Assembly (NCBI RefSeq): GCF_964019385.1
Contig: NC_088650.1
Span: 28,877,489 to 28,941,488, forward strand
DNA length: 64,000 nt
Direction: 5' to 3'
Origin: Sycon ciliatum
Lineage: Eukaryota > Porifera > Calcarea > Leucosolenida > Sycettidae
The position numbers and the translations under genes are program-made. This document shows positions 32,593 to 41,739 of this stretch, piece by piece (within the stretch, counting starts at the first letter, position 1; each line of letters begins with the position of its first letter). Below the pieces are notes generated by a model. That model saw only the letters and a program-made list of their open reading frames with translations. It was not told the origin of the DNA and did no database searches.

Positions 32593-33800
32593 CCCCTTTA
32601 GCACGAGCGTCGTACTAGTACGACGCACATTAGTTGCATGCCCCACGACCGTCGTACTAGTACGACGCTGTAGAGCGAAGCTGCCTATCGTGATCGTGGG
32701 GTCCGTATCGAGTCCCAGTGGCTCTGTCGTGGACCGCTGGCTGTTCGCGGGCTGCTGGGGGCTGCCTGGAACCGGCACGTGATTCGAGGCGGGAAAAATC
32801 GAACGAAAGGAGACGCACGGGGAATAGTTTCAGGCGAGAACATTTTGGTTGAAAATGCTGCGCCGCGCGAGAGGAAGAACTGTGGACGAAGCGCTCCACG
32901 AGCTGTTTCTGAGTTCAGACAGCGATGTGGAGCCGTCAGTGAGTAGCGACAGCGACGAGGAGGGTCTATGGACGCCAGCAAGGGCCAGAGTTCAGAACGA
33001 AACTGCGCCTGATGTGAGTGGCGGAGCAAGCGCCAGTGTCGATGAGTACGTCGCGGAGCACGCGGACATCGATGTTGCGAATGAAGCGCAGCCGGCGGAC
33101 GTCCGTGACAGCAGTAGCAGCAGTAGTACTAGTGGCACGGAGAGCGACGATGATGAACAGGCGTCCGAGAGGTCGCATGTCCACATCCAGGAGCAGCTTG
33201 CCGCAGGAGACGATGGGAGCGAAGGTAATTATCTTTTCAATAGTATTTATTTGTTCGTGTGAATTTGAGTACGCTGTGTTTGCACTTTGAGCTGAGTAAA
33301 ACTATTATACGTGCGTTTGTACCTTTGTTGAAAGTAGTCTTACTGTAATATTCCTGGCCATCGTTCAAGATCTGTTTGGCGTTATGCATAGCGTAACTGG
33401 AGAATTTTCAAACAAAATGTTGCCTAAATTCCAGAGTATTTGAGACGTACATCAGCCTTCCTACACTGTAGGGCATCATGTGGCCTGATATTTCCTACAT
33501 TATTCGTGTTGTGATGTATTAGGGCAATGGAAGATGGAAGAAAACCAGCCCTTGCAAGACTCGTTCACTGCCCAGCCCGGTATCAAGGTGCCAGTGCCAG
33601 AAAATGCTGAGCCATATCATTATTTTTGCCTGTTTTTTACTTTACAATTTTGGCAATTGCTCTGCACTGAGACCAATCGATTTGCCCAGCAATATCTAAA
33701 TGCACACCGTGACACACTCCCAGCTCGTAGCAGATTTAGGAAATGGGTAGACGTTAGCGTACAAGAAATGAAAGTGTTCTTTGCTCTATTTTTGCTGATG
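32593..33800 (+). mobile_element. piggyBac DNA transposon, 5' part (ends at assembly gap)
   Basis: TTAA (32589-32592) followed by CCCCTTTAGCACGAG, a piggyBac-style terminus. Sub-terminally the 20-bp palindrome GCGTCGTACTAGTACGACGC occurs twice with slight variation. The transposase exons follow. The 3' end is not visible: sequence stops at 33801. Confidence 0.85.
32855..33800 (+). CDS. piggyBac transposase, N-terminal part, two exons
   Basis: Exon 1 (ATG 32855 to 33224) is acidic and serine-rich (LFLSSDSDVEPS; DSSSSSSTSGTESDDDE). The intron 33225-33522 joins in phase 1. Exon 2 (from 33523) enters the DDE_Tnp_1_7 domain: GIKVPVPENAEPYHYFCLFF, then WVDVSVQEMKVFFALFLLM. Catalytic aspartates would lie in the missing part. 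The transposase would cut and paste at TTAA. Exon structure is inferred from GT-AG sites and frame agreement. Confidence 0.8.
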
Positions 33801-34000
33801 NNNNNNNNNNNNNNNNNNNNNNNNNNNNNNNNNNNNNNNNNNNNNNNNNNNNNNNNNNNNNNNNNNNNNNNNNNNNNNNNNNNNNNNNNNNNNNNNNNNN
33901 NNNNNNNNNNNNNNNNNNNNNNNNNNNNNNNNNNNNNNNNNNNNNNNNNNNNNNNNNNNNNNNNNNNNNNNNNNNNNNNNNNNNNNNNNNNNNNNNNNNN
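33801..34000. other. assembly gap (200 N)
   Basis: Exactly 200 undetermined bases. The sequences on either side are not obviously continuous (piggyBac before, a different repeat after), so true gap size and content are unknown. Confidence 1.
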
Positions 34001-34089
34001 TGTACTATATAGTAGAGTGACCCCGGGGGCAATCTACTATATAGTACAATGACCGGGGGGGGGGGGGCCTTCCACTACGGGGGTCATTC

Positions 34090-34425
34090 TACTATATGAC
34101 ACCGGTCCCATAGCTATGCAGAAGACGTTACTTCAGTATCTCATTGAAACGTTTTTGCAATACAATGATGTAGCTAATCAAAGGAAAAAGCATTTCCATC
34201 AGTTCTAACAACATGCACGACGAGCTAGGCAACAAAGCATAGCGCAGGGCCCTGAGCTTCCAAGCTCTCTCGTTTGGTGTTTGTTTGTTTATTTGTGTGT
34301 ATGTGTGTTTGTGTCACGCCTGGCGCTATCCTGTACCTGTACCGTACCGTACCGTACCATCAAACACAGCTGGCCACATACAGCTGGCCGCAATATTCAA
34401 ATAGGGCTTTCAAACGCAAGATCAT
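34090..34425. repeat. interspersed repeat R1, left part of copy split by the LINE
   Basis: Contains the blocks 'tatgcagaagacgttacttcag', 'aagcatagcgcagggccctgagc', a TTTG/GTTT run and 'cagctggccgcaatattcaaatagggctttcaaa'. These blocks recur, whole or in part, at 38150-38440, 39100-39215, 59405-59470 and (inverted) 60541-60793. Confidence 0.65.
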
Positions 34426-34569
34426 TTTTTTTTATTTTTTTTTTAATGTTTATTTGAATTCGGATAGCTCAACAGTACAGAAGTACAACTACAAAGAGTA
34501 CCGAATAGAAGGCCCCGAGAACGGGAAACCAAAAAAAAAACAAAAAAAAACAAAAACAGCAACATCAAG

Positions 34570-37566
34570 TTACTGATTATGCACATTGCTTGAAAGCAAA
34601 TCACAACAATGATTAAGAGTTAAGCTGTCTTTTAGCCAAATAGCCAATTTGACGCGGAAATCTGCGATAGTAGTGCAGGACTTCAGGTCGTCTGGTAAAT
34701 AATTCCAAACAAGAGCCGATTTACTTGAAAAGGACAGAAAGCCAGACATAGATCTATAGCGATTGATACTCATGTTATGAGTTGTAGAGCCGCGAGTAGT
34801 TCGGGTAGACGTACAGATGGGAAAGAGGGACTGCAAGCAAACAGCCGGCTTAATACAGTAACAGTGGAAAATGAATACAAGGAACAAAAATACTGATCGA
34901 TATTGGAAAGAGGAAACATTGAGGTGGTGAAGAAGTGGCGTGATATTAGCTTGGGGTGATGCGCCACAAGCAACTCGTACAGCGCGCCGGTGGAGTGAGG
35001 CTAGCTTGTTTCTATTTTTAGCGGATATAAACGAAAGGTATACAGGGAGAGCATATTCTAGATCAGGCTGAATAACACCGACAACGAAAGTACGGCGGGC
35101 AAACAGGTTCATCTGGCGGAAAGATCGACGCAGTACACCGATCTTCCGTGAGGCTTTCCGGACGACATTGTTAATGTGTTGGTCAAAGGACAGCGTATTG
35201 TCAACAACGACTCCTAAGCATCTGGTGCTTTCCACTTCCCCTAGCGTAACATTTGACAAGGTGATTTGCAGTTGTTGCCTTTGTTGTTGTTGCTGACTCC
35301 CTGTGGCACGTTTGGGATGGATTTGCATGACAACGGTTTTGTCGGTATTTATCTGCATACCAATGGAGCCAAGGTGGTGGTTTAGTATCTCCAGTGCCGA
35401 TGACAACTTGGCTTCGGAACGCGCCTTCGACGGATCACTAGAGTAGACTGTCTTGTCATCTGCGAACATCAGTAGTTTTGAACCCGCTGTCTCCGCAAGC
35501 CGGGGAAGGTCCCTCAGGTAGACATTAAAGAGGGTAGGGCCTAAAATACTTCCCTGAGGAACTCCTCGAGACACTGCAAGACTTGAAGACTGGCTGGCTT
35601 GCGTGACGACACGCTGAGATCTCCCGGCGAGGTACGACGCAAACCAACGCAGGGCGCTTGCATGAACACCCATGCCATGGAGCGCAACGAGTAACTGTTG
35701 ATGCTGGACGCGATCAAACGCCTTGCTGAGGTCGACAAAGGCTACACTGGTAGTCTCTCCGCGGTCCTGGGCCAGTTTCCAATCATTTACAGCAAGTGTG
35801 AGCAGTTGTGTCGTGGAACGAGCTGGTCGGAACCCAAATTGGTGATCGTGGAGGTGATTTTCGATGGTCAAACTGTCACATACCTGATTTAGAACCAGGC
35901 GTTCCAGAGTCTTAGCCAGAATCGACGTGAGTGACACAGGACGATAGTTCGAAGGAGAAGTAGGATCGCCCTTACGGGATTTCAATATCGGCGTGACATT
36001 AGCCAACTTGAATTGTGTCGGGAACACAGCAGTGCACAAAGAGGTATTAAATATTAGGGTGAGGGAGAAGGCGATAACTGGTGCAACGGCCTTCAGGATG
36101 CTCGGTAGGAGACCATCTGGCCCAGGCGCTTTCGTACCGTCGAGTTTCTGAAGGTGCCGAAGTACCTCATCCTCAGAAATAGGGCGAAACTCGTGCAAGT
36201 CACACGGTCTTGAGGTACCACTTGGAACAACATAAGCCGGGTTCGGATCTGACACAATACTATGGAAATACCTGTTCAAGGTATCTGCCTGGACGAGAGG
36301 TTCAGTTCTTGGGTTTGTGCGCCGGGTGACTGAGTTGATGGTGCTCCAAAGACGCCTAGGATCTCGCCGGTAATCGTCACAGATGGAGCGGAAGTGGGCA
36401 TTTCGGAGTTGGCGATAAAGGTTATTGCATTTGCTGCGCAAAACTTTGAACTCCTTCTGTAGAACCGTACTACTGCAGTCAGACGAGCGGTACTTTCTGT
36501 AGACGGTTTTACGTCGCCTAATGAGAGCTAGTAATTCCGGTGTCATGAATGGGCACTTCTTCCTTTTTCCAGGGGATTGTCTCCGTGATATTATGTAGGG
36601 TGCAACCACATCCAAGGCGTCTTCAAATTTTCCTTGCCACTCTTCTAGCATTACATCGACCGACGGGGACGAGAAGGATCCGAGATCAGAAATTGACAAT
36701 AAATGAGAGAGATCAGAGGCAGAGGCCTCACTGTAATCACGGTGGCGGGATCGATATATTATTTGTCCTTGTGTTGGAATTGACTTCGGAAAAATAATAC
36801 TGGTGTGAACAAACTCATGATCGGTGAACTCACAGGAGTGAACGCTTCCGTGCTCAACACAATCCATGTTCGTTAGTACACAGTCGAGAAGTGTTTTAGA
36901 TGTAGGTGTGATCCTTGTAGGGTGCGTAATCATATTCTTCAGATCAAGGGGAAGTAGCAGGTATGTGTTCAAATTGTCAAAATGATGCGTTTGAGGGGAC
37001 AAGAAATCAACATTTAAGTCGCCCATCAGAATGAGATCTTCGCCCTGAATGTCATACATGACTTGCTGTAAAGATTGCCAAAAAGCCGCCGGTGCGGACG
37101 GTGGCCTGTAGAGACAGCCAATGAGGAATGATTCACCTGCTTCTCGTTTTTTGGAACGCAACCAAACCATTTCCAGGTCGATGTGCTGAATCAACATCCG
37201 CTTAAACCCAAGTTGCAACCTGCTGTAAATCACTACCCCGCCGCGCTTTTGGCAAGGTGTTCCATTTGTACAGGAGCAGTTGTAATTGCACTTTCTGTCG
37301 AGACGGTGCATTGAGAATCCCCGGATGTCGACTTCTGAGTCCGAGATGCTGTTGTCGAGCCATGTTTCTGATACTGCTAAAATGTCTAAGTTATGGACCC
37401 GGACAAGCTTGGACAACACGAAAAGCTTATTTCGCAAACTACAAATATTAATATGACCAATAGATATAGAAGAATATGTAATGCAATGAGGGGAAGGGTG
37501 TGATGAACTTGCGTGGGGCACAAAGGGTTGGGCAAGAGGATTTAGATTTGATCTGACTTCAGTCAT
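34570..37566 (-). CDS. LINE ORF2: endonuclease and reverse transcriptase (998 aa)
   Basis: An uninterrupted frame. The APE-type endonuclease covers residues 35-255 (GHINICSLRNKL; SETWLD about 66; GDLNVDFL about 182; TDHEFV about 248). The reverse transcriptase covers about 490-800 (NYRPVSLTSIL 540; VDLSKAFDRVQHQQ 611; RGVPQGSILGP 667; catalytic FADD 701-704). A C-terminal thumb/zinc-less region follows. Its ATG overlaps the ORF1 stop as ATGA. It nicks the target and primes reverse transcription on element RNA. All catalytic motifs are present. Confidence 0.95.
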   Translation of the reverse strand: MTEVRSNLNPLAQPFVPHASSSHPSPHCITYSSISIGHINICSLRNKLFVLSKLVRVHNLDILAVSETWLDNSISDSEVDIRGFSMHRLDRKCNYNCSCTNGTPCQKRGGVVIYSRLQLGFKRMLIQHIDLEMVWLRSKKREAGESFLIGCLYRPPSAPAAFWQSLQQVMYDIQGEDLILMGDLNVDFLSPQTHHFDNLNTYLLLPLDLKNMITHPTRITPTSKTLLDCVLTNMDCVEHGSVHSCEFTDHEFVHTSIIFPKSIPTQGQIIYRSRHRDYSEASASDLSHLLSISDLGSFSSPSVDVMLEEWQGKFEDALDVVAPYIISRRQSPGKRKKCPFMTPELLALIRRRKTVYRKYRSSDCSSTVLQKEFKVLRSKCNNLYRQLRNAHFRSICDDYRRDPRRLWSTINSVTRRTNPRTEPLVQADTLNRYFHSIVSDPNPAYVVPSGTSRPCDLHEFRPISEDEVLRHLQKLDGTKAPGPDGLLPSILKAVAPVIAFSLTLIFNTSLCTAVFPTQFKLANVTPILKSRKGDPTSPSNYRPVSLTSILAKTLERLVLNQVCDSLTIENHLHDHQFGFRPARSTTQLLTLAVNDWKLAQDRGETTSVAFVDLSKAFDRVQHQQLLVALHGMGVHASALRWFASYLAGRSQRVVTQASQSSSLAVSRGVPQGSILGPTLFNVYLRDLPRLAETAGSKLLMFADDKTVYSSDPSKARSEAKLSSALEILNHHLGSIGMQINTDKTVVMQIHPKRATGSQQQQQRQQLQITLSNVTLGEVESTRCLGVVVDNTLSFDQHINNVVRKASRKIGVLRRSFRQMNLFARRTFVVGVIQPDLEYALPVYLSFISAKNRNKLASLHRRAVRVACGASPQANITPLLHHLNVSSFQYRSVFLFLVFIFHCYCIKPAVCLQSLFPICTSTRTTRGSTTHNMSINRYRSMSGFLSFSSKSALVWNYLPDDLKSCTTIADFRVKLAIWLKDSLTLNHCCDLLSSNVHNQ

Positions 37567-37946
37567 TGTTTCTCGTCTGTTGAGTAGCGACGCTGGTCTA
37601 CACTGCCTGAAGTGCGATCATCATCGGATTTGAATCTCCAGGGTCGGGCAGAGACGTTTGACGGCCAGAAGTCGGGTTTGCTGACTGTATCCATGTCCTT
37701 TGCGTCTATCAGCACATGTGCAAAAGCGGTGCCAAAGTATTTAGATTCTGAAATGTTGCATGATACGACCTCAACGTCCCGATCCCTGCACCAATGTACG
37801 ATTCCATCTGCGTGGCAGCCAGGATTAATCCCTCCCACATATAGAGCTGCATATTTGACGGGCTGGACGCCACAGAGCTGCGACTTCCCTGGTGCAGGGG
37901 GGCGGGGTTTTTTGTAGCTGGAGGTGATAGTGCGCCTAAGTGCGGC
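37563..37946 (-). CDS. LINE ORF1 fragment with RRM-like 'FWP' domain
   Basis: About 127 residues remain. KYAALYVGGINPGCHADGIV begins an RNA-recognition-like fold, and PDFWPSNVSARPWRF is the hallmark end of the domain found in ORF1 proteins and zinc-finger relatives of aquatic-animal LINEs. The frame can be read further upstream to 38036, but bases above 37946 belong to the target repeat, so that start is spurious. Ends ...DEKQ with TGA overlapping the ORF2 ATG. Confidence 0.75.
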   Translation of the reverse strand, partial: AALRRTITSSYKKPRPPAPGKSQLCGVQPVKYAALYVGGINPGCHADGIVHWCRDRDVEVVSCNISESKYFGTAFAHVLIDAKDMDTVSKPDFWPSNVSARPWRFKSDDDRTSGSVDQRRYSTDEKQ

Positions 37947-37951
37947 ATCAT

Positions 37952-38345
37952 AACGTGAAGCAACTTGGAAGAACGAGTATGAATGTGAAGTGTATGAGGG
38001 AATGCATGTAGGGCGATAGTGCGGGTTCGAATTCAAGGTAATGCCTGAAAAAATAGGAGAATTGAAAAATGTATAACATCCCTTTTCTTTTTTTTGTCGT
38101 CATCAAGGTGGTAGACGGTGTCGTATTACCCTCGACCGTACCTGTCCCGTACCTGTCCCGTACCGTACGTACAATCAAAGACGGCTGGCCGCAATGCATA
38201 TTCAAATAGGGCTTTCAAATACAAGATCATAACGTGAAGCAACTTGGAAGAATTAGTATGTATGCGAAGTGTATCGGGGGATGCATGCAGGGCGATAGTG
38301 CGGGTTCGAATCCCAGGGTATGTCTAAAAACAAAAAGTAAAAATT
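37952..38345. repeat. duplicated repeat R1 segments with B-box-like motif
   Basis: 37947-38046 and 38227-38345 are direct copies (cataacgtgaagcaacttgg... gcgggttcgaat). The second holds an exact B box GGTTCGAATCC (38303-38313), suggesting a tRNA-derived component. An A box is not clear. Confidence 0.5.
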
Positions 38346-39371
38346 TATATGAATTTATAACATCCCTATGCTTTTTTGTCTAGGTCATCAAGGCAAAAAG
38401 CATAGCGTAGGGCCCTGAGCTTTTAAACTCTCTCGTTCATGTGCAAAATTACGTGTGTACCTAGTATGTAAATTGTTGACATTATGTGAACCTCCGTCCT
38501 CAACCCTTGCTTTGCCTATGTGCAGATCCATGTAAGGCTGCGTTTACACGGAGACGAAACGAAACGAAACGGAACGAAAACGGGCTGGCCTCGAATCGTT
38601 TTCAAACAGTTTACACGAGAACGGCAAATCGTTTTGAACCGTTCACACGAAAACGGAAAACGGGCGATCAGGCTGGAGTTAGCACGTGCTGGCTTGGCGC
38701 AAGGGCGGGAAGTAACACGTTAGTTGGAGTTGGTACGTGCTGGTGGTCACAAAGGTCAGGTATTTCCCGCGAAATATAGTGCCGCGCGCATGACCGCGCT
38801 CCGTTTCCAATCGTTTTCACTGTTTTCACCGTTTACACGAGAACGAAAACGTTTCAAAACATTTTGAAGTGCATTTCCATTTCGTTCCGTTTAGGTATCG
38901 TTTTCGGGCGTTGTCGTGTAAACGATAGTAGTAAACGCAACGATTTCGTTCCGTTTAGGTCCTACTTCGTTGTCGTGTAAACGCAAATCGTTTTCAATCA
39001 TTGTCGTGTAAACGCAGCCTAAGAGTGGCAGTGCCACCATGGTGTACCAGGTGTACAGGCCTATGGAAGGTGAAATAATCCATGGAATTTGCGAACGTAT
39101 TACCCTCGACCGTACCTGTCCCGTACCTGTCCCGTACCTATGCATTTTTGTCTAGGTCATCAAGGCAAAAAAGCATAGCGTAGGGCCCTGAGCTTCCAAA
39201 GTCTCTCGTTCATGTCCTGAAAATTACGTGTGTACCTAGTATGTAAATTGTTGACATTATAACCTTCGCCCTCAACCCTTGCTTTGCCTATGTGCAGATC
39301 CATGTAAGAGTGGCAGTGCCACCATGGTGTACAGGCCTATGGAACGTGAAATAATCCATGGAATTTGCGAA
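38120..39371 (+). repeat. tandem segmental duplication around a zinc-finger exon
   Basis: The block from 'cgtattaccctcgaccgtacctgtcccg' to 'ataatccatggaatttgcgaac' occurs twice in direct order. Copy A runs about 38125-39095 and includes extra repeat DNA and the MITE 38536-39019. Copy B runs about 39096-39371. The 5' part of the zinc-finger exon is therefore present twice. Confidence 0.75.
38536..39019. mobile_element. MITE with TAA duplication and matching empty site
   Basis: Ends GGCTGCGTTTACACG / CGTGTAAACGCAGCC, flanked by TAA (38533-38535, 39020-39022). The duplicated copy at 39296-39330 reads ...gatccatgtaagagtggcag with a single TAA. The interior is rich in aaacga/tcgttt words. Confidence 0.9.
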
Positions 39372-39710
39372 CTGCTGACAATGAGACAGGCGAGTGTTAC
39401 TGATGCGATGGAGTCATTCCTGCATGTTATCAGGACACAGTTACACAAGGCAGCAGGTTTTGGAAATCTGCTACGCCAGGAAGTGTGCCAGCTGAAGGCA
39501 TGCAATGGTGCTGGCATTTCGCAAGCATGGCAACAAGTGCTCTCCAGCATCTCAACAGCTTTTCCCAAAGTGAAGCTCGGTATAAGACACAATATGACAC
39601 AGCTAAAATGTGCGGCTGTGCCAAAGCCTAGAGTGTTCATTTGCATCTGTGGCAGGGACTTCAGTCGGCCCAATGATCTAACTCGCCACAGGAAATACTG
39701 CAACTCCTGA
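39324..39710 (+). CDS. small C2HC/C2H2-like zinc-finger protein, candidate host gene
   Basis: The ATG sits in a full Kozak context (gccaccATGG), with an acceptor-like 'cctatgtgcag' upstream. The 128-residue product starts MVYRPMEREIIHGICELL and has a helical middle (AMESFLHVIRTQLHKAAGFG). It ends in one finger-like motif, CICGRDFSRPNDLTRHRKYC, 24 residues from the stop region; the CxC spacing is unusual. The function is unknown; DNA or RNA binding is only suggested by the finger. A truncated copy of its first 20 codons lies at 39039-39095. It could also be a fragment of a larger gene or of an uncharacterised transposon. Confidence 0.45.
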   Translation: MVYRPMEREIIHGICELLTMRQASVTDAMESFLHVIRTQLHKAAGFGNLLRQEVCQLKACNGAGISQAWQQVLSSISTAFPKVKLGIRHNMTQLKCAAVPKPRVFICICGRDFSRPNDLTRHRKYCNS

Positions 39711-40065
39711 TGCTATCATTGCACGGAGCAATGGGCATCCAAAGGTCCAAAGGTGTATGTGTGTTGTGCATTGGTGGTCGATTCACATGGCTTTGCCAGT
39801 TGTGTGGATTATATAGTTATCTGGTGCAAGTCTTGATCTGTCTCATTCAGATCTTGTTCGCTATCGTTGCTATAAGAGAAAATCTGTGGGTGCACATCCA
39901 GTGCATTTGCAGACTTGCGTTCTTCTCTTGCGACGGGCGTATGCATGGTATGTGTGTGCGTGCGTGTGTGTGTATGCTTCTGTGATAAGTGGATCAAGCA
40001 GTATACAGGGTATTCACGGGTATTCGCCTTGAGTGCATTTGCCAATAGTGTGACTTTCGTCGCAG

Positions 40066-40299
40066 AGAACTTTGCTCAGTCGGTCAGGCGACTCGGCCTT
40101 ACGTTTCCTGAAGGCAATGTGTTCAGAACACAGTTACTTCAAGTATGAACAGCTATGACCAGTCAAGAAAATGACAAATATTGTGTGTAGTTCATGGACC
40201 ATAATGTGAAACACTTTGAATGCAGAAGAATGAGGATAGTGGCATCAAATGCTGCATGGATTCTGTTTGATATGCTACTTTTTTCCCTTCCATGGAAAG
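40066..40299 (+). CDS. two candidate exons, unknown product
   Basis: Exon 40066-40142 (CGTCGCAG acceptor, CAA|GTATGA donor) reads NFAQSVRRLGLTFPEG then NVFRTQLLQ. Exon 40191-40299 (GTGTGTAG acceptor, AAAG|GTGAGT donor) reads FMDHNVKHFECRRMRIVASN then AAWILFDMLLFSLPWK. Phases agree (0 into 0) across a 48-bp intron. They may continue the zinc-finger gene upstream (same strand, 350 bp away), but no joining exon is clear. Confidence 0.35.
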
Positions 40300-40801
40300 G
40301 TGAGTGCATCATCGATCTTCATCTCGAAACTTCACACAAACCGAGAATGGAACTTGGACAACATGAAGGGGCCATGGGTGTGGTGTGTTTAGTGGAGAGC
40401 TATTCCGAAAACAGGGTGTCATTCGCACTTACTCAATTCTAATTTGAGTACATTTCGTGAATAACTTACCTTGACATTCCGTCGTCTCCAAAGCAGTGAA
40501 CTTCCCAAAAAAATTAAAAGCCACGGCTCAACCTAAGGTAATGCGTGGTACGTATCAGAAACAACCAGCTTTCGCTCTGGAGATCCAGAATAATGCCTCG
40601 AAGCATAGCAAAAACAATTGAGAAAAGAAGATGACGACGACGTTTCAATCACGCATCAAATTTCACGGGTCGAGTGCAGCAATCCTCGGATCGTGAAATG
40701 TGTGGCGTGTCGCCTCCCGGTATTTTACGACTCCCTGATTTCTTCCTATTTTCATCGTTTTATTGCACATTGTCTCCACCATTTTACATTGCATGAATAA
40801 A

Positions 40802-40925
40802 AAAAAGGTTTCAGAGCAGACTCGCTCTCTTCCCATTCACTCTGCAAACTCAAAAATTGATTGAGAAATGAGTTCGAGTTTGCAGAGTGAATGGGAAGAG
40901 AGCGAGTCTGCTCTGAAACCTTTTT
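40802..40925. repeat. perfect 50-bp hairpin
   Basis: 40802-40851 and 40876-40925 are exact mirrors (AAAAAGGTTTCAGAGCAGAC...) with a 24-base loop. No flanking duplication recognised. Confidence 0.9.
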
Positions 40926-41207
40926 CCCTATGAATAAAGCTGCAGGAAGCCTCACCACTGCTACTATCTAGAGTAGATACTGTGAAGCGTGAAATTTTCG
41001 CGGCGTTTTTAGTTCGCGTTTTCAGAATCCGGACAGGTTTGCGAGGTTTCAATTTTGCGATTGCAGAATGGCATTCTTGCTAAACCTGTGGCATTCTTGC
41101 TAAACCTTTCATGGATCTCCTTTTCGCGCTGTGTAAATATCGGGATTTCCACATGATCGGGAATTTCGCAGAAATTAGACCATCGCAATAATTTCACGGT
41201 GTTAAAG

Positions 41208-41496
41208 TAAACAAGAGTGTGCAACTCCGGATCTCTCCTGCATAATCTGCAGATATAGATACCCCCGCCCACGGCGGAATTTTTTGTTGATGTCACCTTT
41301 TTTCAGAAGAACGCGTATTTTGCCGCAGAGCAGTGTGAGAGCACGTGCTGGGCACCGACCTTGTAGTGTAAAGCCGGCCAAGAGCACGAGGGAAAACTTT
41401 CCGAAAGACTCGCAGCACGAGCGTCGTCGAAAAGATTACGTCAACAAAAAATTCCGCCGTGGGCCGAACCATCTGCGAGTTGCACACTCTTGTTTA
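41208..41496. mobile_element. foldback MITE, TAAACAAGAGTGTGCAACTC ends
   Basis: Two mirrored blocks per arm: TAAACAAGAGTGTGCAACTC and 'gcccacggcggaattttttgttgac'. It ends 240 bp beyond the stop of the host gene on the opposite side. Confidence 0.75.
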
Positions 41497-41739
41497 TTAT
41501 TCTACTCTTAATACTATGAACAATAAAGTATACACAAATGTCGATTCAGCTTGTCTTATTGATTGCAGTTATCAAATAACAACAGCGAAATTTCATTTTA
41601 TTTAGCACACCAAATCAGCATGTACATGTATAGCATCCAAAAATGAATATGATGTGCGCGCGCTGATCGCACTATGTCTCGAGGTGATACATGTAGTCAA
41701 GTTGCAATGCAAATACATGCTAAGACTATCATGGCATAG

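Larger units (their letters stand above)
34426..37946 (-). mobile_element. LINE with complete ORF2 and truncated ORF1
   Basis: The minus-strand element runs from 37946 to an AATAAA and poly(A) stretch (34428-34447) and is bounded by ATCAT duplications (34421-34425, 37947-37951). The neighbouring repeat copy at 38180-38345 shows the unoccupied site (aagatcataacgtgaag). It is 5'-truncated inside ORF1. CR1/L2-like by its endonuclease and RT. Confidence 0.9.

Noticed and set aside
37947-38036. Upstream start (ATG at 38036) for the LINE ORF1
   Set aside because: Empty-site comparison shows that these bases are target DNA outside the element.
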